In this document: positions 54,464-64,000 of the stretch, in pieces
How positions within the stretch are numbered: position 1 is the stretch's first letter
How the letters are laid out: each line of letters opens with the position of its first letter
From: Tupaia tana
Taxonomy: Eukaryota; Chordata; Mammalia; Scandentia; Tupaiidae
NCBI GenBank assembly: GCA_026018925.1
Contig: JAKSZU010000003.1
Coordinates: 9,821,236 to 9,885,235 of the forward strand
Reading direction: 5' to 3'
DNA length: 64,000 nucleotides
The notes under the pieces: generated by a model
Told to the model about the DNA's origin: nothing
Seen by the model: only the letters and a program-made list of their open reading frames with translations
The model's database searches: none
Made by a program: the position numbers and the translations under genes

Positions 54464-55661
54464 AATTAAGAAGAGCAGCCTTTTCTATCCAACATGCAAA
54501 AGTGTCAGGGTTAAGTAGACTGACTCAGTAAATGAGAGGTTCCCAACTCTGAGTTGAGTCCAGAGAGAAGACTCCAGGGAAATTTCGAAAAGCTAGAATT
54601 TCAGTGATTTGTCAGCAGAGTGGGATGGGGAGTTAGCAATTGTTATTAAAGCCTGAAGGATCAGAGAGTCAGGGTGATTCCTAGGTATACTCCCAACTAC
54701 TTACAGCATATTTGTAAGTGGATATGCCTTGCTCTTATCACAAACTATTTCTAAAGTAAAATCATATTTCTTAAAAATTAGATGTCTATTTTTGTCATCA
54801 CAGATACTAAAATGATGACATTACCTTTGTCGTTCATGCTGTTTGTTACTAAGCTTCTGTTGAGTTTGAAACGTATTCAGTAATAGCAACCATCAGACAT
54901 CTATGTACTGTTTGGCAGAATTTATCATAATAATAATTTCTGATGCAGCATTTCCTTGCTTGTTACCTTATTTCTTTTTTATTATATGTAGGAATATTGA
55001 TATTGTATGTACTGGAAAAATATGTCTTGAGAAAAATATCTTTTCTCTCTGTATCATACAAAAAATGAAGAGATTTCTTTGCTCAGTTGGATTTTCTGGA
55101 ATCATCGAGGGGAAGGAAATTATCCAGCGTACTTAACTTAGTCAACTTAAACTTTTTTTGAAAATACTAGGAAAGTGAAGGTCCAAGGAGTATCCGAATG
55201 TGCGATGGGTAGGGGAGGAATTGTTTAAGGGTTTGGGGCATGGAGGGAGGCATTGGCCAGCTGAAGTTGTGATAGTTTTTGGAATAGCTGGCCGAAAATG
55301 GTGCATGGAAGAGGGAGAGATTGTAGCTATTTCGGTTTAGTAGCTATTTCACGGGCACTCTGAGTTACTGAGAAAGGTGGAAAAGAGAAGTTAGTAGTTT
55401 CATTGTGTACCGACGGGAGGAGCTGCAATAGCTGAGAGGCAAGCACAGGGGAGAACTACGTGGAAAATTCTCGTGCTCCTGGGTCTTTCGCACTTTCCAG
55501 GAAGCACGATAAAGCACAGCAGTAGCACACATACATCGAGTGCTTTTCTAGAGATCAACGTAGCAGGTTTTTTTTTTTTTAATCTATCTTACAATCTTTC
55601 AGAGGTCCTTATTCATTGATCAGTATAACTTTTATTTTTTTCCTATCCATAGACACATTAG
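54464..55661. other. Unassigned DNA
   Basis: 55150-55540 is richer in GC and looks unique. The 10-base word tagctatttc occurs twice at about 55325-55350. No gene recognised. Confidence 0.4.
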
Positions 55662-55675
55662 AAATCTCTTACAGG

Positions 55676-55830
55676 GGGTCAGCAGGTAGCATGGTGGTTA
55701 AGGTGTTGGAATTCCTACATGGCTGGCCATGGTTTGAGTACTGGATCTGGCAGCTTGCTTTCTCACTCTGTCTAAAACTCATAATATTAACAATAATAAT
55801 AATAAATAAATAATTCTTTTTTTAAAAAAA
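55676..55830 (+). mobile_element. Type S SINE, younger member of a double insertion
   Basis: 'ggtcagcaggtagcatggtggttaagg', 'ggtttgagtactgg', 'ttgctttctcactctgtc', then an aataataataaataaat tail. Flanked by identical aaatctcttacagg at 55662-55675 and 55831-55844. Confidence 0.92.
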
Positions 55831-55844
55831 AAATCTCTTACAGG

Positions 55845-56104
55845 GACCAGCAGATGGTGTAATGGTTACTTTACTGGACTCCCAGATAGTAGTCAACCAT
55901 GGTTTGTCCCCGACCCGGTGGCTTAAAACTCACACCGGACACGAGTGCATAAATATGCAGAGAGAATAGGGAGAAGGGACTGTGGCGTGGCCATTCCCTT
56001 TCGGGAGTGTTTTCTCACTTTCTGTCTTTCTGTGTCTCTCGGGCAAGCACACACACCCTGCAGCAAAAAATCTCTCTCTCTCTCTCAAAACAAAACAAAA
56101 CAGA
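55845..56104 (+). mobile_element. Type L SINE, older member of a double insertion
   Basis: 'gaccagcagatggtgtaatgg', 'ccccgacccggtggcttaaaac', 'actgtggcgtggccattccc', 'cctgcagcaaaaaatctc' with (tc)n and acaaa-rich tail. Downstream the target site reads aaagctcctacaag (56105-56118). Confidence 0.9.
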
Positions 56105-56118
56105 AAAGCTCCTACAAG

Positions 56119-56353
56119 CATAAAATTTGGTCCAAAAACTTCTAGAAGAAATATGTCCAAGTATTATGGACTCAATTTCAAACTACCACATAGTATTTAC
56201 TAGTATGAGGATAGATGTAGCCTGACTCAGGTTATGCTTGAACAACAATTTTGAGCTCTGGAACTGAATTTCTGTTTTCCAGAAACTATTCAGCTAGCTT
56301 TAAGTTGTGCAAAATACAATACACAGGTTATAAAGATTCTGTATTGAGGACAA
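56119..56353. other. Unassigned DNA
   Basis: Nothing recognised. Confidence 0.3.
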
Positions 56354-56371
56354 AAATAAACTGATATTGTA

Positions 56372-56620
56372 TAAGGCCAGCAGGTAGCATGATAGTTAAG
56401 GCACTAGACTCCTACATGGCCAACCACAATTTAAGTCCTGGACTAGATGGCTTGGCTTGAAAATCATACCAGTGTGTGTGCTAAATTTTCAAGATGAGAT
56501 TGGAGGAGAAGGGATTGTAGTGTGGTCATTCCCCCCCCTCCGCCCCAGGAGGTAAGTTCTCACTTTCCCTCTATCTCCAGTGGGTACACATACCATGTGG
56601 CCAAATAAATAAATAAATAT
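56372..56620 (+). mobile_element. Old-head type L SINE with TSD
   Basis: 'aaggccagcaggtagcatgatagttaagg', box-B-like 'atttaagtcctgg', 'ggagaagggattgtagtgtgg', C-run hairpin arm, 'gggtacacataccatgtggcc', aaataaat tail. The 18-bp TSD aaataaactgatatt(g/c)ta is at 56354-56371 and 56621-56638. Confidence 0.93.
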
Positions 56621-56638
56621 AAATAAACTGATATTCTA

Positions 56639-57837
56639 GAAATGTGTAGGTGCTGTGAGTTGAGTGATGTGGTGTCTGCTAAGGGAAGAAAATTATGATA
56701 ACGACCAGATATAAGTAATGGGGAAATTTAAATTGGTGCCAATCCCTCTCGCTTTCATCTCTTCATAAAACCTGTTGACTCTACATTACTTGATGTAATT
56801 CTATTTATTTTTTCGGTAGAGCAGGAAGTTAACAACCAGAACAACTTAAATGAGAGCCAAAAGGACTGGTTATCACTGAGTTACACAAGAAAATTTGGGA
56901 GAAACTTTTCAGATGAAATGGTAATTTTAAGAGAAAAAATTATGTGAGTGATCGTTGATTGTTAATCTCGGTAACTAAATATTATGAAATAATGAAGAAA
57001 CATGTTTTATTTTCACAGTTTATCTATGACAATGGCAGCATAAAATATTCAACAAAACATTATCTAGTATTATGCAACTAGGAAAAAATACTCCAGAAGA
57101 AATTAGCATTTGTTCACTAAATATTTGTTCTCTGATGATTAATTGGCTTTACATTTGTATACCAGGAGAACGTGTTACTATGGAACTAGTTTTTAAGAGA
57201 AAGAGTCCATTTTTCATAGAATATTCTCACTCTTAAAATATGGTAACAAGTAAAATTTATATTTGACGAAAGACTATATAGGTACATAATTTTCTTCATA
57301 AAAAAATGACAGGAAATAGGAAAATCTCAAAACACCAATGCTTTATTTTAGTTCATTGTTTTTAGTTTCAACATTGCATGTATGGTAGGATAAATATTTG
57401 GGAAAATAAAGTATAAAATACATGCTATTATACTTTTAGAAAATTTGATGATTCTATACTTAGGTAATTCAGTTCAATAGTAAGTCATTTTTACATATTT
57501 TATTTCCGTGCTTCAAATGTATATGTTCCTGTGAATATGTACTATGAGGTTTAGAATCCAGGCATAGAATTTAGCATTCACTAAGGAACACATATATCAT
57601 CTATATCTATATAAATATAAACATACATTTGTACACACACATAACACTTAAATATACACACATATATGTGTTTTTATTTGCTTACAATAGTAACTTCTCA
57701 AAAAGGTTCGACAAATGATTGACAAAATGCACAGGCTAATCAAAGCAGCTTAACTGGATAAAAAGTGCCATCGGCATGTTGTTGGAGTGGTTATACTTCC
57801 TCTTGCTGAGAACTGTTTCAGTCACGTGGCCTAACTC
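56639..57837. other. Unassigned AT-rich DNA
   Basis: No gene. A low-complexity ata/cac stretch at 57595-57670. Confidence 0.45.
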
Positions 57838-57910
57838 CTGCTTCTCAAAGCATGGTCCATGGACCGGCAACACTACCATCATCTGAACACTTCTTAGAAA
57901 TCCATTTATG
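57838..57910 (+). mobile_element. MER20-like hAT fragment
   Basis: 'ctgcttctcaaagcatggtccatggaccggcaacactaccatcatctgaacacttcttagaaatcc' (57838-57903) follows the element starting 'ctggttctcaaagtgtggtccctggaccagcagcatc'. It is cut off where the next SINE begins. Subfamily name from memory only. Confidence 0.6.
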
Positions 57911-58187
57911 AGGCCAGCTGGTGGCATGGTGGTTAAGGTACAGGATTTCACATGGTTGCCTGTGCAATTTTGAGTCCCAGACCAGGAAGTTTGAAAAACA
58001 TGCTCTCTCTGTGTGTGCATGTGTGTGTGTGTGTGTGTGTGTGTGTCCAAAATCCTGAGAAGGGATTGAAGAGAAGGGACTGTGTCATGGCCATCCTCCC
58101 GAGGCGTAATTTCTCACTCTGTGTCTCTGTCTCTGTCCTGCCCAGCAAGCATACATACCTTAAGGTAAAAATATAAACAAATAAAGA
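57911..58187 (+). mobile_element. Old-head type L SINE with TG expansion
   Basis: 'aggccagctggtggcatggtggttaagg', 'tttgagtcccagacc', a (tg)n run at 58020-58046, 'aaaatcctgagaagggattg', 'catggccatcctcccgaggcg', aaacaaataaa tail. Confidence 0.88.
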
Positions 58188-58977
58188 AGTCTGTTTATTA
58201 AGAAGCATCTTAGAATTCTGACACGGACTGGCATGTGAAATCACTGGCCTATGTTCAAGCTCTGTGCCCCACTGTCACGTGGACACTCTGCTGTCTCGCT
58301 CCTTCCTACTCACAGAACAGCACACCTGAGCCAGCCAGACTTTCTCCCTCTTGGGGCCTGGTGAACCTCAGTGGGTGTTGCTTTATTGACAGAAGCAGGG
58401 AAACAGAGCAGATAAAGAGATGAGAGAAGAGAGACAGAGACATAGTAAGTAGCCATCTTTATTTCCATACTCTTCTTGTTCTTGACCTGGCCCTAGGAAT
58501 GTCTGGCTTTTTTTTTTGTTTTGTTTTCGGGTTTTGTGCAGCACCTCTGTATAGGTTTGCTTGGTATATTCTGTTCTTCCCTTTATTTCCACGAGCTTAG
58601 ACTTCTCTCTCTTACAACAAAATAACCCCAATACGATATATGTGCATATTAGCAGTGGTTTAATTGTTTAAATAAAAGAAAACAAAAAGTGATCAATTGT
58701 TGAAAGTGGCTAAATGCATTGGCAATTAATTGGTGTAAGCAGTTATTCGAATGAACATTTTCAGATGCAAGTAAAATGCTAAAAGCAAACAAACTGAAGA
58801 AATACTCTGATGCATTGTAGAGAAATGATTTCCAGTTATTAAACTAGCCTATAGATGCTATTTCTAGAACAAATTCTACTTGTTTTGGTTTAAATGAATC
58901 TCACAATGACAAAAAGTTCTGTATGTAGCTGGAAAAAAATAATAAACAGCAACTTAAAACTTCGAGGTCTTTTTCCT
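58188..58977. other. Unassigned DNA
   Basis: 58200-58450 is GC-balanced. No gene recognised. Confidence 0.4.
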
Positions 58978-59203
58978 TACAGAGATCTTTTGCTATAGGG
59001 GGTGTGTGCTTGCCAGAGAGACAGAGAGACAGAAAGCGAGTATTCACCTCCCAGGGGGGATGACCATGCCACAATCTGTTGTCCTCCATTCTCCTGTAGA
59101 AACATGTACCTAGTGTGAGTTTTAAGCTGTTGAGTCCGAGACTTGAACTGTGGTTGGTTACATGGGAATCCAGTGATGTAACCGTAACACCATCTGCTGG
59201 TCC
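58978..59203 (-). mobile_element. Type L SINE, internally deleted
   Basis: Antisense: 'gctatagggggtgtgtgcttgcc', 'cacctcccaggggggatg', 'cctccattctcctgtagaaac' (the 'aggatcttgggcac' block is missing), 'gagacttgaactgtgg', 'accatctgctggtcc'. Confidence 0.9.
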
Positions 59204-59678
59204 TCCCCAAAATAACTCAGTTTTAAATAGCTGATTATGTTTTATTTGGTTTTGAATATTTTATTTAGCATTTTAGGTCTCATTTTTCTTTTCTACTGTA
59301 AATTTTAGAAAATATCTGCACCGCGGTGGCATGGTAAGGCTTGGGAATTTGTACAAGAAAATTTCTTAAGATATCTCAAATCTTGAAAGGTTTCTTATAT
59401 TATTTTCTGTCTTATATTTTTATCAGCATTTTATTGATATTAACCTATAGGTAGTGGCTTGCATTCTTACTATAACTGAATTATTATTTGAAGAAGTGTT
59501 ATTCTTTTGTATGTTTAATATTCTTTCTTTAGTCTCTTGACTAGAACTCTTTTTTTCACAGAGAGTCGAATACCACTGCATTTTTATTTCACATACCAAT
59601 AACTGCAAATTAATTATGAAAGAAAAACATTTTATACTCTTTGAGAACTTCCATGGAATAGATTAAGAGCACAGATTT
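59204..59678. other. Unassigned AT-rich DNA
   Basis: A possible tiny SINE head remnant, 'ggtggcatggtaaggc', at 59324-59339. Otherwise nothing. Confidence 0.35.
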
Positions 59679-59694
59679 AAGAATTTATGATCGT

Positions 59695-59790
59695 GGGGGC
59701 CAGCAGATGGTCTAGTGGTTACATCACTAGACTCCCACATGGCCAACTGCAGTTCAAGTCCTAGACCACATGGCTTGAAACTCACATCGG

Positions 59791-59821
<31 letters not shown>

Positions 59822-59970
59822 CCCAAGAATCCAGGAGAATGGAAGAGAACGGATTGGGGCACGGCCATCCCCTCTGGGTGATGATTTCTCACTTTCTGTC
59901 TCTTTCTCTCTCTCTCCCTGTGTCTCGGGCGAGAGCATACTTTTTAAGGCAAAAACCTCTCAAGAAATAA
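59695..59970 (+). mobile_element. Type L SINE with TG expansion
   Basis: 'ggggccagcagatggtctagtgg', box B 'gttcaagtcctag', (tg)n at 59791-59820, 'cacggccatcccctctggg', 'aaggcaaaaacctctc'. Flanks 'aagaatttatgatcgt' and 'aagaacttaacgatcat' form a diverged TSD. Confidence 0.92.
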
Positions 59971-59988
59971 AAAGAACTTAACGATCAT

Positions 59989-60489
59989 AAAACATCCAAG
60001 TTGCGTTATTGCATTACTTTTTTATCATAAGTCTGATCAATGTGTTCAGTCATAATAGAGCAGATCACTTTTCTCTTCCACTTTTAATGAAATAGGAGTT
60101 TATCACATAAACATTTTCATGACAGAATTAGGAAGTTCTTCTGGTACACAGATGCTGCAAAACTGTAAAGGCCAAGAAGATCCAGAACTAGAGAAGCTTC
60201 TAGTATGGCTTAACCCCAGCACATGCTATGCATGCCTGAACTTCCTGACTATTTTCAAAGCACTTCTACTTGCTGAATTATGTTCAATAAAATGAACTAA
60301 TTTCTTTCTTTCATCCATGACTGATGCTTTAGTAATGACTTTTTTTGGCAGTAAGATTTATTCACTGTCATAACTAAAGAAGAAAAGGACAGAAAACATA
60401 AATTCCAGTGAAATGGACCCATTCCCTTCTTCTTGTTTTTACTTTTCTTCTTCATTTGATTTGATCTATTTTTTTAAAATTAATTTTTT
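59989..60489. other. Unassigned AT-rich DNA
   Basis: Nothing recognised. Confidence 0.35.
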
Positions 60490-60720
60490 TTCCATATGGC
60501 ATGCGCACTTGCCAAAGACAGAGATAGATAGGGAAATGGAGAAATCACCCCTCGGGGGGGAGTGGTCATACCATAATCCCATCTCTACTATTCTCTTAAG
60601 ATTTTGGACACACATGCACAAATGTCAGACATGTTTTTCAAGCTGCCAGTCTGGGACTTGAACCATGGTTGGTCATGTGGGAGTTCAGCATCTTAATCAC
60701 TGCACCACCTGCTGCCCCCC
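60490..60720 (-). mobile_element. Old-head type L SINE
   Basis: Antisense: 'catatggcatgcgcacttgcc', 'cacccctcgggggggagtgg', 'aagattttggacacacatg', 'ctgggacttgaaccatgg', 'gcaccacctgctgcccccc'. Confidence 0.88.
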
Positions 60721-60879
60721 AGATGATATTTCTGAATATGGCATCTGTCACTTATAACATTAAGTTGTAATTTGTGTAAATTAAGTTTAAAATTTTACTT
60801 ATTCTCATACAAATAAACATTTTAAAGACTAAAGTTTCAATGGGTCAGGGTTATTTGATTATATCTTTATGGTTGACTT
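60721..60879. other. AT-rich spacer
   Basis: Nothing recognised. Confidence 0.3.
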
Positions 60880-61115
60880 TTTTTTTGGAGAGATTTTTGC
60901 TATAGGTCATGTGCACTCACCAGAGAGACAAAAAGAGAGAAAATGAGAAATCACCCCTCAGGGGAGATGGTCACACTGCAGTCACCTCTATTATCCTCTT
61001 TGGGCACTGATGCACATGCGCCCAGTGTGAGTTCCAAGCTGCCAGTTCCAGGACTTGAATCACAGTCAGCCATGTGGGAGTCTAGCACCTTAACCACTAT
61101 GCTACCTGCTAGCCC
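60880..61115 (-). mobile_element. Old-head type L SINE, internally shortened
   Basis: Antisense: 'gctataggtcatgtgcactcacc', 'cacccctcaggggagatgg', 'cctctattatcctctttgggcac', 'caggacttgaatcacag', 'gctacctgctagccc'. Confidence 0.88.
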
Positions 61116-61350
61116 AGGTTTAGAAATATTTTAAAATCTGTGTCTCTCTAATGTGTAAGTTTATGTTTTGTATTAGTGTGATGTTTCTACTTTCTGTGTA
61201 GTACACAGTCATGAAAGGTAGATATAAAATTCTGGTTCATATTATCCTTTTATGTAATATTTATGTATATGAGAGACTCTATTAACCAAAAATATCCAGG
61301 TGGAAAAAATTTTCACTAATATGAACAATCAACTAAATGATTCTTACTGT
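61116..61350. other. AT-rich spacer
   Basis: Nothing recognised. Confidence 0.3.
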
Positions 61351-61366
61351 AAGAAAATAATGGCTA

Positions 61367-61547
61367 GGGGCCAGCAGGTGGTGTAGTGTTAAAGGTGTTG
61401 GATTCCTGCATGGCAGACCACTGTTAGAGTCCTGACCTGTGGCTTGCTTTCTCACTTTCCCTTTCTCTTTCTCTCTGTCTCTCTCTGGTCAAAATAAGTA
61501 ATAATAATAACAAATGGAATTAAATAGATAATTCTTTAAAAAACTAA
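61367..61547 (+). mobile_element. Type S SINE with TSD
   Basis: 'gggccagcaggtggtgtagtg', 'ttgctttctcactttccc', (tctc)n, 'ctctggtcaaaataag', then A/T tail. The TSD aagaaaa(t/g)aatggc is at 61351-61364 and 61548-61561. Confidence 0.94.
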
Positions 61548-61562
61548 AAGAAAAGAATGGCC

Positions 61563-62028
61563 ATTTTATCACCTTGAATTCACTAAACTATGATCTTGTT
61601 ATGTTTTGAAAGTGTATGCATGGTAATTTTACATACTTATAAGATGTTTAATATATCTTATACAAATCTATCCTTATCAATCTAAAAGGAATAAATCTTT
61701 CCTAACTTTGAAAGTTTGAAGGCATCAAATATGATGAACATCACCTTCCCGCCAGTGTAGCAGCCCACGTGTATCCATGCCCACACTTGGCACTGGTTCC
61801 CACAGAGAGCGGGCCATGCTGGTTACCAGCTATTAGTCATCTGAGAACTGCATGAGTGTAGGCACTGAGCATGGTGGCACCACAAGCAGAAGACTGACCA
61901 TGAGTAAGCAGAGGTCATGGGAGAGGTCGCAGGGTGGTGGAGCCTGTCAAGGTGCACCAGTAAGAGAAGAGCCAGGAACTGACTGAGGCACCACTGTACC
62001 AAGATCGGCTATAAGAGAGGCTCATTGT
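61563..62028. other. Unassigned DNA
   Basis: 61740-62030 is GC-balanced and looks unlike the flanks. No gene or named repeat recognised. Confidence 0.4.
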
Positions 62029-62040
62029 AAGCCAGCCTGG

Positions 62041-62296
62041 CTTTTTGGTTTCCTTTTTTTTTTTTGGGCGTACACGCGCCAGACAGACAGAGAGAGACAG
62101 AGAGACAGAAAGCGAGAAATCACCCCCCAGGGGGGATGGCCATGCTGCAATCCCTTCTCCTCCATTCTCCTCTCGGGATCTTGGGCACACACGCACACGC
62201 GCCCGGCGTGAGTCCAAGCCACCGGATCTGGGACTCGAACCGCGGTCCACTACGTGGGAGTCCAGCGACATAGCCATTACACTAACTGCTGGCCCC
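62041..62296 (-). mobile_element. Young type L SINE with TSD
   Basis: Very consensus-like, CpG-rich antisense copy: 'cccccaggggggatggcc', 'cgggatcttgggcac', 'cgcgcccggcgtgag', 'gactcgaaccgcgg', 'taactgctggcccc'. The 'gccctatagcaaaaacc' block next to the tail is partly deleted. The TSD aagccagcctgg is at 62029-62040 and 62297-62308. Confidence 0.96.
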
Positions 62297-62349
62297 AAGC
62301 CAGCCTGGTTTTGTATTCATGAGAATTTTACATTGTAGTAAGTACTGTT

Positions 62350-62658
62350 TACTGTTGTACTGTTTTTGTTGTTGTTGTTGTTGCTGTTGTTGTTTTTCGT
62401 TTGGAAAAGGTTTTTACCTTAGGTCGCATATGCTTGCTGGAGAGAGACACTCGAGACAGTGAGAAGGAAAGTGAGAAATCATCCCCTAAAGGAGGACGAC
62501 CATGCTGCAAACCCTTCTTCTCCATTCACCTACCATGATCTTGGGCATGCATGCACACATGGCTGGCGTGAGTTTAAAGCCACCAGGTCTGGGACTTGAA
62601 CTGCAGTCAGCAATGTGGGAATCCAGCGACATAACCACTATACCATCAGCTGGCCCCA
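62350..62658 (-). mobile_element. Type L SINE with TSD
   Basis: Antisense long form with a (ttg)n-rich tail: 'ttaggtcgcatatgcttgctgg', 'gatcttgggcatgcatgc', 'gggacttgaactgcag', 'accatcagctggcccc'. The TSD attgtagt(a/t)agtactgtt is at 62332-62349 and 62659-62676. Confidence 0.94.
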
Positions 62659-62676
62659 ATTGTAGTTAGTACTGTT

Positions 62677-63429
62677 CTTGCTCAAGGTCAGTTCTGTCAG
62701 TGAATAGGAGAGTCACAATTATTGAGGCACCCTTAGGTTGAAGTTCAAGAAATTGCTGGGAGATTTTTGTGGGCCCAAATGCTTACATAGTGATAATTTC
62801 AGAGGGTTCAGCCTCCTGTGTTGTATTGGGTGCTCCGAACAATTTGACTCTCTTCTGTCTCGTATCACGTCTTAGACATAGAATATCATCTTCTCTATTT
62901 TAATAGCCGCTGAAATCCATCAAGCGGGGTCCCATGTATAATTTATAAATGAGACGTAACCTAATATTTAGGTTCAGTTTGATGCCATTTATTTCTGGCA
63001 CCTAACGGGTTCATTTATGTAGCTGATGTTCTAGGATGACTACGGTATTTTATCAGAAAAAGAATAAGATGGCTAGGATTTTCTAAATGAAATGTTACGT
63101 CCTTCTAAATAACAAATAGAACACTTTTTACTGAAGAAAGCCTTCAGATGCTCTTCTACCTCTCTAAGTAGCAGTCAAAATGAAAATTTCCTATTTTTTT
63201 CTTTTCTTTTTTCAAAGAAGGATCTATCATTCCTTTTAATAAAAATAAATGGAATCTAAATCTTTCTTGACATTTTTAATCTAATGAAGGGACAAGGAAA
63301 TAAAATGCTATGTTTCTTGTCATTTTTCCCAAAAGCTTTTGAAATAAACTTGTTCAGCGATGACAGCATAATAATGAAAAGAGTATAATGAAAACAGTGC
63401 TCTGACAGGTTTTCAAAATACCGACGTGG
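62677..63429. other. Unassigned DNA
   Basis: No gene or repeat recognised. Confidence 0.4.
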
Positions 63430-63790
63430 AAACAAGAAAAGCAACTCGTGCCATGAAAGAGCCGAATGGACTGAGCCCCGAGTCAGAAATAAAGGGAATA
63501 ACATCGAAGTAGCATATAATGATTAATACGCAGAGACTGAAAATAGTTCATGGAAAACAGAATGACTGCATGAGCTTATTTTAGTGCAGAATATTTTTTA
63601 AAGCCATGGAAAGTTTTTCATGACAGGCATTTTCCACAACCTGCTTTGGAGGCCTCCCATCTCTCTGTTAACAGTGTCGCGTGGGTAATTAGCAGAGGTC
63701 TGAGGGCGTGAACTCAAAGTCAAAGCAAGTCAGCAGGCAGCGATGTGTCAGCGCAGAGAAGCCCTTCCCATACACTTACCATGGAGACAG
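63430..63790. promoter_or_regulatory. Candidate conserved non-coding element (speculative)
   Basis: Repeat-free, compositionally complex segment with homeodomain-type cores (taatgattaat near 63516-63526 and gtaattagc at 63685-63693) and no open frame. It looks like typical conserved regulatory DNA, but conservation cannot be judged from one sequence. Confidence 0.2.
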
Positions 63791-63867
63791 GATGAATGAC
63801 AGTTACATGTTCTGAAATTTGGATTCAAGAAAGAAGAAAAGAATTTATTGTTTAATTAATTAATTAT

Positions 63868-64000
63868 TTTGGAGAGATTTTTGCTATAGGGCATGTGTGC
63901 TCGCCAGAAAGAGAGACAGAAAGTGAGAAATCCCCCCTGGGGAGATGGCTATGCTGCAATCCCTTCACCTCCATTTTCCTCTCAGGATTTTGGACATGCA
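63868..64000 (-). mobile_element. Type L SINE, cut by window edge
   Basis: Antisense tail and body: 'gctatagggcatgtgtgctcgcc', 'gtgagaaatcccccctgggg', 'gctgcaatcccttcacc', 'aggattttggacatgc'. The head lies beyond the right edge. Confidence 0.92.

Noticed and set aside
59684-59991. Perfect 11-bp inverted repeat (tttatgatcgt / acgatcataaa) flanking a SINE, suggesting a DNA-transposon-like insertion
   Set aside because: The same flanks align as a direct repeat (aagaatttatgatcgt / aagaacttaacgatcat), an ordinary diverged TSD. The palindrome is a by-product of the target sequence.
62041-62658. CRISPR-like or tandem array from adjacent similar units
   Set aside because: They are two independent SINE insertions, each with its own different TSD. 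The genome is mammalian.

Overview
This is non-coding nuclear DNA from a eutherian (placental) mammal. It is AT-rich, carries no convincing complete protein-coding gene, and is littered with old mammalian repeats: MIR and L2 fragments, L1 3' ends, MaLR-type LTRs, hAT-Charlie fragments and a Tigger-like DNA transposon. It is also dense in lineage-specific tRNA-derived SINEs. The longest open frames are artefacts of antisense SINE or microsatellite sequence. The window is best read as intergenic or deep intronic. The SINEs are not Alu, B1/B2, Bov, canid SINEC, lagomorph C-repeat or armadillo DAS types as I know them, and I cannot name the family or species. Two very diverged copies of a possibly 7SL-related SINE (1203-1376 and 7678-7905) would, if real, favour Euarchontoglires; this is tentative.

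Three SINE types make up about 57 insertions and roughly 13 kb. Type L (long, about 260-290 bp) has a tRNA-like head with box A (tggcgtaatgg) and box B (ggttcgagtcc), then a body with the landmarks 'cgtgcccaagatccc', 'gaggagaatggaggagaag', a C-run/G-run hairpin before 'tgatttctc', a (tctctg)n tract, 'cgccctatagcaaaaacctc' and an A-rich tail. Type S (short, about 160-200 bp) has the same head with most of the body missing and an AATAAA-rich tail. Type C (about 220 bp) has a different tRNA-like head (box B ggttcaagtcc), a 'gagacctccctgag' block and an AAATAAATAAA tail. Many copies keep target-site duplications (TSDs), so ends could be fixed.

Layout. 1-6.8 kb: SINE-sparse, with two type C, a MIR, a 216-bp TIR-bearing DNA transposon and a diverged 0.25-kb direct duplication. 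6.8-18 kb: few SINEs, MIRs, a TA/CA microsatellite beside an antisense L1 3' end, and long unassigned AT-rich DNA. 18-24.7 kb: SINE cluster with a long Charlie fragment. 25-26 kb: a short segment with strong splice-like signals and a 58-codon hydrophobic ORF (speculative). 26.3-36.9 kb: the densest SINE region, plus a 5'-truncated L1. 37.8-43.1 kb: MaLR LTR, L2, a MER5-type element, type C SINEs, a MIR split by a type S SINE, and an unidentified 98-bp block present twice. 43.4-48.8 kb: L1 3' end and SINEs, including a double insertion at one site. 49.3-56.6 kb: second MaLR LTR, type C SINEs and a second double insertion. 57.9-64 kb: SINEs again, then a low-repeat right end resembling conserved non-coding DNA, cut by a SINE running off the edge.

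No genes act together here. The biology visible is L1-driven retroposition: repeated reuse of the same target sites, SINE subfamily turnover by internal deletion, and local duplications. No exciting coding system was found.
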